A stretch of DNA of 64,000 nt, taken from positions 85,862 to 149,861 of the forward strand of contig NZ_JAMDHK010000004.1 in assembly GCF_024721115.1 (NCBI RefSeq), given 5' to 3'. Within the stretch, counting starts at the first letter, position 1. Every line of letters starts with the position of its first letter. Below, one piece after another: positions 1-8,478 of this stretch. Below the pieces are notes generated by a model, which worked only from the letters and a program-made list of their open reading frames with translations, did not search any database and was not told where the DNA came from. Source of the stretch: Salipiger pentaromativorans (GTDB lineage Bacteria > Pseudomonadota > Alphaproteobacteria > Rhodobacterales > Rhodobacteraceae). Both the position numbers and the translations under genes were made by a program.

Positions 1-625
1 CTTCCCGCAGCTTGGTGCGCAGCCGCGAGATCCGGACGTCCATCGCCCGGTCGAAACTCTCGCCCGCCGCGCCGCCCAGGGTCTCCTGCATCTGTGCGCG
101 GGTGATCAGCCGTTTCGGACTGTCCAGGAACAGCCGCAGCACCTCGCCCTCGGCATGGGAAAACGGCGTTTCGGCACCGCTTTCGTCCTCCAGCGCGTAG
201 CGGTCGAAATGGGCCGTCCAGCCGGCGAACGTCGCCGTGTCGCCCTGCCGCCGCGCCACGCGCGGGCCGCGCAGCCGGGCGCGGATGCGGGCGACCACCT
301 CCGCCGGATCGAAGGGCTTGATGATGTAATCGTCGGCGCCCAGCTCCAGCCCGGTCACCCGGTCCTGCACCTGCGCGCGCCCCGAGATGATGATCACCGC
401 CGCGCCCTGTTCCAGCGCCAGCCGGTGCACCAGCGTCAGCCCGTCGCGGTCGGGCAAACCCAGATCGACCAGGCACACATCCGGCGTGGCGCGCTTCAGC
501 GCTGCTTCGAATTCGGTGGCCCGCGCAAAGGTCATGGTGCGGAACCCGGCCTCGGTCAGCACGTCCGACAGGATCACGCGAATGGCCGGTTCATCGTCGA
601 GGATGGAGACGAGCGGGGCGGTCAT
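1..625 (-). CDS. OmpR-type response regulator (3' end outside window)
   Basis: DNA-binding response regulator, cut by the window edge after about 208 codons. The N-terminal receiver has the acidic pair D10-D11, the phospho-acceptor D54 in VCLVDLGL and K103 in IIKPF; the remaining part (from about residue 125) reads as a winged-helix effector of the OmpR/PhoB class, including the DVRISRLRTKL recognition-helix region. The start codon overlaps the stop of the upstream histidine kinase as ATGA, so the two are translationally coupled partners. They lie divergent to an acyl-CoA ligase/ABC transporter run, which is the obvious candidate target (inference). Confidence 0.93.
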   Translation of the reverse strand, partial: MTAPLVSILDDEPAIRVILSDVLTEAGFRTMTFARATEFEAALKRATPDVCLVDLGLPDRDGLTLVHRLALEQGAAVIIISGRAQVQDRVTGLELGADDYIIKPFDPAEVVARIRARLRGPRVARRQGDTATFAGWTAHFDRYALEDESGAETPFSHAEGEVLRLFLDSPKRLITRAQMQETLGGAAGESFDRAMDVRISRLRTKLRE

Positions 626-2502
626 GCGGCGCTCCTGCGGTGGCCGAGAAAGGCAGAGAGCTCGTCGGCGGTGAAGGGCTTGGTCAGCACGGGCGCGCGG
701 CGGCGGGCCTCCACATGCCGCGGGTGATCGGGGGGCAGCGCGGTCATCAGATGCACCGGCAGATGCGGCAGGCGCAGCGGCAGGTCCGAGCCCGGCTCGG
801 CCCCTTCCAGGGTGATGTCGGACAGCACCAGATCCACTTCCAGCCCCTCGGCCAGCGCGCAGGCCTCCTCGACCGAGGCGGCCTCGGCCACGACATGGCC
901 GAGCGCGGTCAGCATCTCGCGCACCTGGGCGCGCAGCTCGGGATTGTCCTCGACCAGCAGCACGAGCCCGGACTGCGGCAGCGACAGGGCGCGGCGCAGC
1001 GGCAGGCGCAGGGTCACGCAGGCGCCGGGCGCGCCGTTGCTGAGCTTCACCCCGCCGCCCGCGAGCTTGACCATGTCGTAGACCATGGCGAGCCCGAGCC
1101 CGGTGCCCTCGCCACCCTTGGTGGTGAAGAACGGGTCGAGCCCGTGTTTCAGCGCCTCTTCGCTGAACCCCGGCCCGGTGTCGGCGACCGACAGCTCCAG
1201 CCAGGTATCCTTGATCGCACGGGCGCTGACGCGGATGACGCCCTCGCTGCCGCAGGCATCGGCGGCGTTGAGGATCAGGTTCAGCACCGCGTCCTGCAAC
1301 AAGCCTGCGTCGAGCAGGAAGCTGCCTTCGATCTGCGCGTCGGTCTCCAGACGCACGCTGCCGGGCAGCGAGGGGGTGGCCAGCGTTGCGAGATCGCTGA
1401 GCAGCGCCGCCGGTGCGACCGGTTCGGGCCGCCAGGCGCGGTGGGTGGTGATGTCGGCGATGCGGTTCAGCAGATCGCCGCCACGCCGCGCCGCCTGAAG
1501 GGTGCCGGCGACCAGCGCCTCGGCCTCGCGGGTCTCGACCATGCGGGCGAGTTTCGACTGCATGCCGAGGATGATGGTCAGCAGGTTCGAGAAATCATGT
1601 GCCATGCCCGAGGTGAGCTGCACCGCCAGTTCGCGCCGCCGCGTCTGTTGCAGCGCCGCGCGCGCCTGGGTCTCTTCGGTGACGTCATGGCTGAGGATAT
1701 AGACCCCGGGATCCTGCGGATCGGGGGTAAAGACCGCGCGGATGCGGCGCGACGAGCCGTCATCGGTGAATTCGAAGATGCTTTGCGTCCCCGCGAGCGC
1801 GCGTTCCAGATGCGGTTTCACCTTTTCATAGGCGGGCCCCAGCGCCGTGGAGATATGCAGGCCCAGGATGTCCGAGGGCCGCCCGGGCATCACCGAGGAC
1901 AGCCGCCGGTTGGAAAAGGTGTAATGCCCGGTGGCATCCACGCGGGCGATATGGGCGGGCATCATCTCGGTGGTGAGCCGGGTGCGGGCCTCCATCTCGG
2001 TCAGTTCGCGCCGCGCCTCCTCCAGCGCCGCGTTGGTGGCGGCGAGCTTGCGGTTGGCGGCGGCGAGCTTTTCCGAGCGCAGCAGCACCTCTTCCGAGAG
2101 CAGCTCGGAGCGGGTGCGCAGGAGCTGCTCCTGCCGCTTCACCGCGGTGATGTCGGTATAGACCGTGACCCAGCCGCCCTGCGGCAGCGGCGCGCCCTCG
2201 ACGCTGATGGTCCGGCCGTTGGCGCGGGTGCGCTCCATGTAATGCGGCTCGAAGGCGCGGGCCTGATCGACGCGGGCGCGCACGAAGGCCTCGATGTCGG
2301 TGACCGTCCCGTATTCGCCGGCGGCGACGAGATGGCGGATGGTCTCCTCGAAGGTTGCGCCCTCGGTCATCAGCCGTTGGGGCAGGTCGAACATCTCGCC
2401 GAAGCGGCGGTTCCAGACCGCAAGCCGCAGATCGCTGTCGTAGATCGACAGCGCCTGCTGGATCAGGTTCAGCCCGGCCTGGGTCAGTGCAGCCTTGGTC
2501 AT
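622..2502 (-). CDS. hybrid PAS histidine kinase with C-terminal receiver
   Basis: Soluble hybrid sensor kinase, 626 aa. Order: PAS-like domain (about 1-120), coiled-coil linker (about 120-175), second PAS (about 176-285), HisKA with H302 in GMAHDFSNLL, HATPase (N box near 408-416, G1 DTGPGF 441-446, G2 GTGLGL 466-471) and a receiver (about 512-626) with phospho-acceptor D562. No signal peptide or membrane segment, so the input is probably cytoplasmic, such as an acyl-CoA or aromatic acid. Start chosen at the ATG preceded by GGAGGA; an in-frame extension upstream has no ribosome site. It overlaps the response regulator start by 4 bases. The ligand is not deducible. Confidence 0.92.
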   Translation of the reverse strand: MTKAALTQAGLNLIQQALSIYDSDLRLAVWNRRFGEMFDLPQRLMTEGATFEETIRHLVAAGEYGTVTDIEAFVRARVDQARAFEPHYMERTRANGRTISVEGAPLPQGGWVTVYTDITAVKRQEQLLRTRSELLSEEVLLRSEKLAAANRKLAATNAALEEARRELTEMEARTRLTTEMMPAHIARVDATGHYTFSNRRLSSVMPGRPSDILGLHISTALGPAYEKVKPHLERALAGTQSIFEFTDDGSSRRIRAVFTPDPQDPGVYILSHDVTEETQARAALQQTRRRELAVQLTSGMAHDFSNLLTIILGMQSKLARMVETREAEALVAGTLQAARRGGDLLNRIADITTHRAWRPEPVAPAALLSDLATLATPSLPGSVRLETDAQIEGSFLLDAGLLQDAVLNLILNAADACGSEGVIRVSARAIKDTWLELSVADTGPGFSEEALKHGLDPFFTTKGGEGTGLGLAMVYDMVKLAGGGVKLSNGAPGACVTLRLPLRRALSLPQSGLVLLVEDNPELRAQVREMLTALGHVVAEAASVEEACALAEGLEVDLVLSDITLEGAEPGSDLPLRLPHLPVHLMTALPPDHPRHVEARRRAPVLTKPFTADELSAFLGHRRSAA

Positions 2503-2611
2503 GTCTCCTCCTGGTCTATGGCTAGCACCGCCCGGCGCGGCTGGAAAGCGTGGCGCGGCATTTGCGTGGAGGCGGGCGGGAATGCTGCGGGGCGGCATGA
2601 CGCGCCCGGCT

Positions 2612-2687
2612 GTTACAATTCGTAAGGATTGGGAAAACTTCACGAAAACATTGACCGTCAGCATGCTCGTGACCCTTAATGGGGTCA
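2612..2687 (+). promoter_or_regulatory. divergent promoter region with two inverted repeats
   Basis: The 264-base gap between the kinase and the ligase holds a -35-like TTGACC (2651-2656) and a -10-like CTTAAT (2675-2680) reading toward the ligase, 18 bases apart. A perfect inverted repeat TGACCC-N6-GGGTCA (2670-2687) covers the -10, and a second small one, TTAC-N5-GTAA, lies at 2613-2625. These are candidate binding sites for the adjacent response regulator; promoter and operator assignments are predictions. Confidence 0.45.
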
Positions 2688-2766
2688 GAATCGCGCATCA
2701 GACGCGATGGCCCTCTGGAGGAGGGGGCGTGCGTCCGGGAGACCGGGCGAAACGGGAGGAAACAAC

Positions 2767-4740
2767 TTGGCGTATATGTCCGAGGGCGTGGAAGGTCTGC
2801 GCTCGATTCCGGCGCTGTTGCACAGGAACGCGACGCAATTCGCGGGGCGCCCGGCCTATCGCGAGAAAGAGTTCGGCATCTGGCAGAGCTGGACCTGGGC
2901 CGAGGTCGAAAAGGAGATCGAGGCTTTTGCGCTGGGGCTGCTGAACCTCGGCGTGAACCCCGGCGATCATGTCGCGGTGATCGGGCGCAACCGACCGACG
3001 CTGTACTGGTCGATGGTGGCGGCGCAGATGTGCGGCGCGGTGCCGGTGCCGCTGTATCAGGACGCGGTGGCCGAAGAGATGGAATATGTGCTGCAACATT
3101 GCGGCGCGCGCTTTGTCATCGCCGCCGATCAGGAGCAGGTCGACAAGGTCATCGACATCCAGGAGGACCTGCACCAGTTCGAGCATATGATCTATGTGGA
3201 CCCGCGCGGCATGCGGAAATACGATCACCGCACGCTGCACGAATATGCCCACATCCAGAACCAGGGTCGCGCCGCCTATGACGAGTTCATCGGCGAGCTG
3301 ACCAGGCGGCGCGAGGCGCTGGGTTATGACGACACCTGCGTGATGCTTTACACCTCGGGCACCACCGGCAAGCCCAAGGGCGTGGTGCTGTCGAACCGCA
3401 ATATCATCGAGACGGCGCGGAATTCGGCGGAGTTCGACAAGCTGGGACCGGGCGAGGAGGTGCTGGCCTATCTGCCGATGGCCTGGGTCGGCGATTTCAT
3501 CTTTTCCATCGGTCAGGCCTATTGGACCGGGTTCTGCGTGAACTGTCCCGAAAGCGCCGAGACGATGATGACCGATCTGCGCGAGATCGCGCCCAGCTAT
3601 TATTTCGCGCCGCCGCGGGTCTTCGAGACGCAGCTCACCCAGATCATGATCCGCATGGAGGATGCGGGCGCGCTGAAGCGCCGGATGTTCCACCATTTCA
3701 TGGCGCATGCGCGGCGGGTGGGGCCGAAGGTCCTGGACGGCAAGCCCGTGGGTGTGCTGGAGCGGCTGAAATACGCTTTGGGGTCGTTCCTGGTCTACGG
3801 GCCGCTCAAGAACACGCTGGGGTTTTCCAAGGTGCGGGTGGGCTATACCGCCGGCGAGGCCATCGGGCCGGAGATCTTCGATTTCTACCGGGCGCTGGGG
3901 ATCAACCTGAAACAGCTTTACGGGCAGACCGAGGCGTCGGTCTTTATCACCCAGCAGCCCGATCACGAGGTGCGGCCCGATACGGTGGGGGTGCCCTCGC
4001 CGGGGGTGGAGATCCGCATCGCCGAGAACGGCGAGGTGTTCTACCGTTCGCCGGGGGTGTTCGTGGAATATTACCAGAACCCCGACAGCACGGCGGACAC
4101 CAAGGACGCCGAGGGCTGGGTCGCCACCGGCGATGCCGGGTTCTTCGAGGAGGGCACCGGGCATCTGCGGATCATCGACCGGGCCAAGGATGTGGGCAAG
4201 ATGGCCGACGGGGCGCTGTTCGCGCCGAAATACGTCGAGAACAAGCTGAAGTTCTATCCCAATATCCTCGAGGCGGTGGTGTTCGGCGCGGATCGCGACC
4301 GCTGCACCGCCTTCATCAACATCGACCTGACGGCGGTGGGCAACTGGGCTGAACGCAACAATATTGCCTATGCCTCCTATCAGGAGCTGGCGGGCCATCC
4401 GCAGGTGCTGGAGACGATCCGGTCCCATGTGGAGGAGGTGAATGCCTCGGTGGCGGAGGACGAGATGCTCTCGGGCTGCCAGATCCACCGCTTTCTGGTG
4501 CTGCACAAGGAACTGGATGCCGACGATGGCGAACTGACGCGGACGCGGAAGGTGCGGCGCAAGATCATCGCGGAGAAGTTCCACGATCTGGTGACCGCGC
4601 TCTATGACGGCTCGTCGAGCGTCTACACCGAGACCGAGGTGACCTATGAGGACGGGCGCAAGGGCAAGATCAGGGCGACGCTGACGGTTGTGGACGCGCA
4701 GGTGGTGCCGGTGGCACCGCGCGCGATGGCGGCGGAGTGA
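2767..4740 (+). CDS. AMP-dependent long-chain-type acyl-CoA ligase
   Basis: Adenylate-forming enzyme of the long-chain fatty acid CoA ligase class (ATP + carboxylate + CoA to acyl-CoA), 657 aa. The P-loop YTSGTTGKPKG lies at residues 195-205; GQTEASVF and the ATGDAGFF hinge region follow. Start chosen at TTG 2767, six bases after a strong GGAGGA; ATG 2776 is the alternative but sits 15 bases away. First gene of a run continuing into an ABC importer, suggesting that it activates the imported acid. The sequence is closer to long-chain ligases than to PaaK, but the position beside a LivFGHM-type system argues for a short, branched or aromatic substrate; the true substrate is unknown. Confidence 0.9.
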   Translation: MAYMSEGVEGLRSIPALLHRNATQFAGRPAYREKEFGIWQSWTWAEVEKEIEAFALGLLNLGVNPGDHVAVIGRNRPTLYWSMVAAQMCGAVPVPLYQDAVAEEMEYVLQHCGARFVIAADQEQVDKVIDIQEDLHQFEHMIYVDPRGMRKYDHRTLHEYAHIQNQGRAAYDEFIGELTRRREALGYDDTCVMLYTSGTTGKPKGVVLSNRNIIETARNSAEFDKLGPGEEVLAYLPMAWVGDFIFSIGQAYWTGFCVNCPESAETMMTDLREIAPSYYFAPPRVFETQLTQIMIRMEDAGALKRRMFHHFMAHARRVGPKVLDGKPVGVLERLKYALGSFLVYGPLKNTLGFSKVRVGYTAGEAIGPEIFDFYRALGINLKQLYGQTEASVFITQQPDHEVRPDTVGVPSPGVEIRIAENGEVFYRSPGVFVEYYQNPDSTADTKDAEGWVATGDAGFFEEGTGHLRIIDRAKDVGKMADGALFAPKYVENKLKFYPNILEAVVFGADRDRCTAFINIDLTAVGNWAERNNIAYASYQELAGHPQVLETIRSHVEEVNASVAEDEMLSGCQIHRFLVLHKELDADDGELTRTRKVRRKIIAEKFHDLVTALYDGSSSVYTETEVTYEDGRKGKIRATLTVVDAQVVPVAPRAMAAE

Positions 4741-4876
4741 GCGGGATGGCTGGACGTCGCTCGTGCTGCGCACATCGCCCCGCCCGCCATCCCGTGGGGC
4801 GCCCGAGCCGGGGAGGCCCGCGATGATGGATGGGGCGGATCAGAGTATTTGGGGGGAAGATGAAAGGCAGGAGGCC

Positions 4877-5689
4877 GTGACGGACACGCAAGGCTATGTG
4901 ACCGCCGACGGGCGGCAGATCGGGGGGGTTCTGATGGAACTGCGCAACATCACCCTGCGCTTCGGCGGCGTGGTGGCGATCAAGGATATTTCCTTCGACA
5001 TTCGCGAAGGCGAGATCCGCGCGATCATCGGGCCCAACGGGGCGGGCAAGAGCTCGATGCTGAACATCATCAGCGGGTTCTACACGCCCTCCGAGGGCGA
5101 GCTTTGGTACAAGGGCGCGAAACGGCCTGCGATGAAACCTTATGAGGTGGCGCGCATGGGTGTGGCGCGGACCTTTCAGAACATCGCGCTCTTCGAGGGC
5201 ATGTCGGTGCTCGACAACGTCATGACCGGGCGGCTCACGCATATGCATGCGGGCATCGCGTCGCAGGCGCTCTGGTGGGGCCGCGCGCGCGACGAGGAGA
5301 TCGCCAACCGCGAGAAGGTGGAGAAGGTCATCGACTTTCTGGAGATCCAGGCGATCCGCAAGACGCCGGTGGGGCGGCTGCCCTATGGCTTGAAGAAGCG
5401 GGTGGAGCTGGCGCGGGCGCTGGCGGCGGAACCGTCGATCCTGTTGCTCGACGAGCCGATGGCGGGGATGAACGTGGAGGAGAAGGAGGACATGAGCCGC
5501 TTTATTCTCGACGTGAACGACGAGTTCGGCACCACGATCTGTCTCATCGAGCACGACATGGGCGTGGTGATGGATCTGAGCGACCGGGTGGTGGTGATGG
5601 ATTACGGCAAGAAGATCGGCGACGGGCCGCCCGAGGAGGTGCGGGCGAACCAGGACGTGATCGACGCCTATCTGGGAGTGGCGCATTGA
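4877..5689 (+). CDS. ABC importer ATPase, LivG type
   Basis: Cytoplasmic ATPase of a branched-chain-amino-acid-type (HAAT) importer. It carries Walker A GPNGAGKS, Walker B ILLLDEPMAG with the following IEHDMGVVMDL switch, and a Q-loop in TFQNIALF. The ABC signature is weak (GLKKRVELA), as is usual for LivG. Start: GTG 4877 is preferred (270 aa) because 4843-4867 is a copy of the dispersed GAGTATTT motif that otherwise lies between genes; ATG 4823 (288 aa, better spaced GGGAGG) and ATG 4934 are alternatives. It pairs with the second ATPase at 9837-10658. Confidence 0.88.
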   Translation: MTDTQGYVTADGRQIGGVLMELRNITLRFGGVVAIKDISFDIREGEIRAIIGPNGAGKSSMLNIISGFYTPSEGELWYKGAKRPAMKPYEVARMGVARTFQNIALFEGMSVLDNVMTGRLTHMHAGIASQALWWGRARDEEIANREKVEKVIDFLEIQAIRKTPVGRLPYGLKKRVELARALAAEPSILLLDEPMAGMNVEEKEDMSRFILDVNDEFGTTICLIEHDMGVVMDLSDRVVVMDYGKKIGDGPPEEVRANQDVIDAYLGVAH

Positions 5690-5771
5690 GGCCGGGGGGC
5701 GGTGTGTGCCGGCCGGCGGCAGAGCGCCGGTCCGGAATGGGGGTGACAGGGAGTGAGACGGGGCAGACGCT

Positions 5772-6725
5772 ATGCTGAACGAGATTTTCATCAAACCCTT
5801 CGCCGATATGGTCGGGGCGCCGGATTTTCTGTTGCAGGTGCTCTGGGAAGGGCTGGTGTCGGGGATCCTCTATGCGCTGATCGCGCTGGGCTTTGTACTG
5901 ATCTACCGGTCGAGCCGGATCTTCAACTTTGCCCAGGGCATCATGGTGGTCTTTGCCGCGCTGACGCTGGTGGGGCTGCACGCCATGGGCGTGCCGGCCT
6001 GGATCTGCGTGATCCTGACGCTGGGGGTGATGTTCGTGCTGGCGGTCACCATCGAGCGGGTGGTGCTGCGCCCGCTGGTCGGCCAACCCGACATCATCCT
6101 CTTCATGGCCACCATCGGGATCACGCTGTTCCTCATCGGCTTCGGCGAGATCATCTTTGGCGGCGAGAACAAGGTGATGATCACCTCGGAGCTGGGCATT
6201 CCCACGGACTCGGTGCTGCTGGAACCCTGGGGCGGGCTGCTGATCCTCGAGCAGAAGGACATCACCGCGGTTGTGGTGGCGGCCCTGCTGGTGGTGGCGC
6301 TGCTGGCCTTCCTCAACAAGACGCGCATGGGCCGGGCGATCCGGGCGCTGGGCGACGATCATCAGGCGGCGTTGTCGGTGGGGATCTCGCTTCAGACGAT
6401 CTGGGTGCTGGTCTGGTTCATCGCGGGGATCATCGCGCTGGTCACCGGCATCGCCTGGGGCGCGCGCGCGGGGGTGAGCTTTGCGCTGGAGGTCATCGCC
6501 TACAAGGCGCTGCCGGTGCTGATGCTGGGTGGACTCGAATCGATCACCGGGGCCATCGTGGGCGGGCTGATGATCGGCATGCTGGAGAAGCTCTTCGAGA
6601 TCTATTGGGGGCAGCCGCTGCTGGGCGGCAATACCGAGACCTGGTTCGCCTTCATGCTGGCGCTGATCGTGCTGCTGTTCCGCCCGCAGGGGCTCTTCGG
6701 GGAACGCATCATCGAAAGGGTCTGA
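5772..6725 (+). CDS. ABC importer permease, LivH type
   Basis: Inner-membrane permease of 317 aa, rich in hydrophobic helices (about eight). The LivH-type hallmark QVLWEGLVSGILYALIALG opens the protein and GGLESITGAIVGG lies in the conserved cytoplasmic EAA-like loop near residue 255. Together with the LivM-type permease at 7340 it would form the membrane channel. It starts 82 bases after the LivG-type ATPase. No signal peptide is expected. Family assignment is firm; the cargo is not. Confidence 0.92.
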   Translation: MLNEIFIKPFADMVGAPDFLLQVLWEGLVSGILYALIALGFVLIYRSSRIFNFAQGIMVVFAALTLVGLHAMGVPAWICVILTLGVMFVLAVTIERVVLRPLVGQPDIILFMATIGITLFLIGFGEIIFGGENKVMITSELGIPTDSVLLEPWGGLLILEQKDITAVVVAALLVVALLAFLNKTRMGRAIRALGDDHQAALSVGISLQTIWVLVWFIAGIIALVTGIAWGARAGVSFALEVIAYKALPVLMLGGLESITGAIVGGLMIGMLEKLFEIYWGQPLLGGNTETWFAFMLALIVLLFRPQGLFGERIIERV

Positions 6726-6748
6726 CGCCGGTCCGGGCGCAAGCCCGG

Positions 6749-6771
6749 CAAACCCTCCGGGGGAGGGTTTG
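6749..6771 (+). repeat. perfect intra-operon hairpin
   Basis: CAAACCCTCC, loop GGG, GGAGGGTTTG: a 10-bp perfect stem just after the LivH-type gene, without a T tract. It is more likely an mRNA-stabilising or processing element than a terminator, because the operon continues. Confidence 0.6.
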
Positions 6772-6884
6772 AGGCGGCAGAGGGCGGAGCCCCGATGACG
6801 AGGCAGCGACGAGGGCAGCCCGGAAAGACCTCCGGGGATCGGTTTCCGCCATATGCGGGCGCCTCGGAGGAAGAGACAGATGAT

Positions 6885-6904
6885 GGTGGGCAGGATTGCC
6901 CACC
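6885..6904 (+). repeat. GGTGGGCA hairpin repeat, copy 1
   Basis: GGTGGGCA-GGAT-TGCCCACC forms an 8-bp perfect stem inside the gap between the permease and the small membrane protein. A related GTAGGGTGGGCGAGACCCGCC sequence occurs at 61180-61200 upstream of the YrhK gene, so this looks like a dispersed short repeat. No function is evident. Confidence 0.5.
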
Positions 6905-6989
6905 CTACGACCGGGCCGTCGCGGTGACAGGACGGAGCGGGTGGCGCCGGGAGGAGAGACGGGGCCGCCGATCAAGGGAGAAGATCAAG

Positions 6990-7241
6990 ATGGCAAAGCT
7001 GATTGCGATCCTGAACGTGGTGGCCTGGGCGGGCTTCTGGGCGTTCGGCTATCTGGCGCTCACCGCCAATACGGCGGCCGGCGGGCAGACGGTCACCGCG
7101 CTCATCCTGGCGGCGCTTGGCGGCGCGCTGGGGCTCTGGGCCTGGTTCTGGCTGGTCGGGCACAGCGAGCGCACGGGCTATGCGCCCGCGCCCAAGCGGG
7201 CCTTCCCGGACGAGTTCCGGGAGCACGAAGGCAGCCTCTGA
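6990..7241 (+). CDS. small two-helix membrane protein in transporter operon
   Basis: Predicted 83-aa protein with two hydrophobic stretches (about residues 4-26 and 36-58: LNVVAWAGFWAFGYLAL and TALILAALGGALGLWAWFW) and a short charged tail ending EFREHEGSL. Start chosen at ATG 6990, with AGGGAG nine bases upstream; the frame extends further upstream but without a start site. It lies between the two permease genes of the importer. I do not recognise a characterised family. Its position suggests an accessory subunit or permease partner (inference only). Confidence 0.72.
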   Translation: MAKLIAILNVVAWAGFWAFGYLALTANTAAGGQTVTALILAALGGALGLWAWFWLVGHSERTGYAPAPKRAFPDEFREHEGSL

Positions 7242-7339
7242 CACCGCTTCAATAGCGGCTCTGATCAATGCAGTTCGCGGCGGGGTGTCCCGACCGCACG
7301 GGTGCCCTGCACCCTCACAGACAAGGGAGAGAAGGCGGG

Positions 7340-8416
7340 ATGCTGTATCGCACGGCCGGACAATTCAAGACCAGCTATCAGGCCGACCAGGCCCTGTTCC
7401 CGATCCGTCAGGACGCGGTTCTGCTGGGCATCATCCTGATCTTCGCCTGGGCGATCCTGCCGCTGGTGGCGAGCGAATTCGCCTATCAGACGCTGCTGAT
7501 CCCGATCCTGATCTATTCGCTGGCGGCGCTGGGGCTGAACATCCTGACGGGCTATGCCGGGCAGCTTTCGCTGGGCACGGCGGCCTTCATGGGGGTGGGC
7601 GCCTATGCCTGCTACAAGCTGGTCACGCTGTTCCCCTGGATGAACCCCATTGTGGCCATCCTGCTCTCGGGGGTGTTCAGCGCCGGGGTGGGGGTGCTGT
7701 TCGGCATCCCGTCGCTGCGGATCAAGGGGTTCTACCTCGCCATCGCGACGCTGGCGGCGCAGTTCTTCCTGGTCTGGCTCTTCGAGAAATGGGGCTGGCT
7801 TTACAACTACAACGCCTCGGGCGCGATCCAGGTGCCCAATCTCGAGATGTTCGGGGTCTATGTGGCCGGGCCGCAGGCCTCGTCCGTCGTGCAGTATTTC
7901 GTGGTGCTGGGGGTGGTGACGCTGATGACCCTCATCTGCATCAACCTCACCCGCGGCACGCTGGGGCGGAGCTGGAAGGCGACGCGGGACATGGACATCG
8001 CTGCCGAGCTCATCGGCATCAACCTGATGCGCTCGAAGCTCACCGCCTTTGCGATCTCGTCCTATGTGGTGGGCGTGGCGGGCGCGCTTTTCGTCTTCAT
8101 GTGGCGCGGCGCAGCGGAACCCAACCTCTTCGACATCCCGCTCAGCTTCCGCATCCTCTTCATCGCGATCATCGGGGGGCTCGGGTCGGTCCTCGGGAAC
8201 TACCTGGGCGCGATCCTGATCGTCGGCCTGCCGGTGGTGCTGAACACCGTGCCCGAGGCGCTGGGCCTGCCGATCTCGTCCGCCACGGTCGAGCATCTGA
8301 ACGTCATGATCGTCGGCAGCCTCATCGTCTTCTTCCTGATCATCGAGCCGCACGGGCTCGCCCGTCTCTGGGCGCTGATCCGGGAGAAGCTGATCATCTG
8401 GCCCTTCCCGCACTGA
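7340..8416 (+). CDS. ABC importer permease, LivM type
   Basis: Inner-membrane permease of 358 aa and the partner of the LivH-type protein. It has many hydrophobic helices; the LivM hallmarks LNILTGYAGQLSLGTAAFMGVG (about residues 60-80) and GGLGSVLGNYLGA (about 280) are present. Start ATG 7340 follows AAGGCGGG; the frame is open upstream but those codons run back toward the small membrane gene. The protein has a soluble N-terminal extension of roughly 25 residues before the first helix. Confidence 0.92.
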   Translation: MLYRTAGQFKTSYQADQALFPIRQDAVLLGIILIFAWAILPLVASEFAYQTLLIPILIYSLAALGLNILTGYAGQLSLGTAAFMGVGAYACYKLVTLFPWMNPIVAILLSGVFSAGVGVLFGIPSLRIKGFYLAIATLAAQFFLVWLFEKWGWLYNYNASGAIQVPNLEMFGVYVAGPQASSVVQYFVVLGVVTLMTLICINLTRGTLGRSWKATRDMDIAAELIGINLMRSKLTAFAISSYVVGVAGALFVFMWRGAAEPNLFDIPLSFRILFIAIIGGLGSVLGNYLGAILIVGLPVVLNTVPEALGLPISSATVEHLNVMIVGSLIVFFLIIEPHGLARLWALIREKLIIWPFPH

Positions 8417-8478
8417 CGGGCGGGTCGGCACGACCGGAAAACACAACCATTCATCGGACATTCAAGGGAGGAGACTCG

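Noticed and set aside
2698-4773. 691-codon minus-strand frame over the acyl-CoA ligase gene
   Set aside because: Shadow frame; composition is H/R/L-rich with no motifs, and the plus-strand ligase has an intact P-loop and ribosome site.
7117-8478. N-terminal extension of the periplasmic binding protein of about 450 codons
   Set aside because: It runs out of frame through the LivM-type permease gene; the signal peptide and GGAGGA site place the start at 8479.
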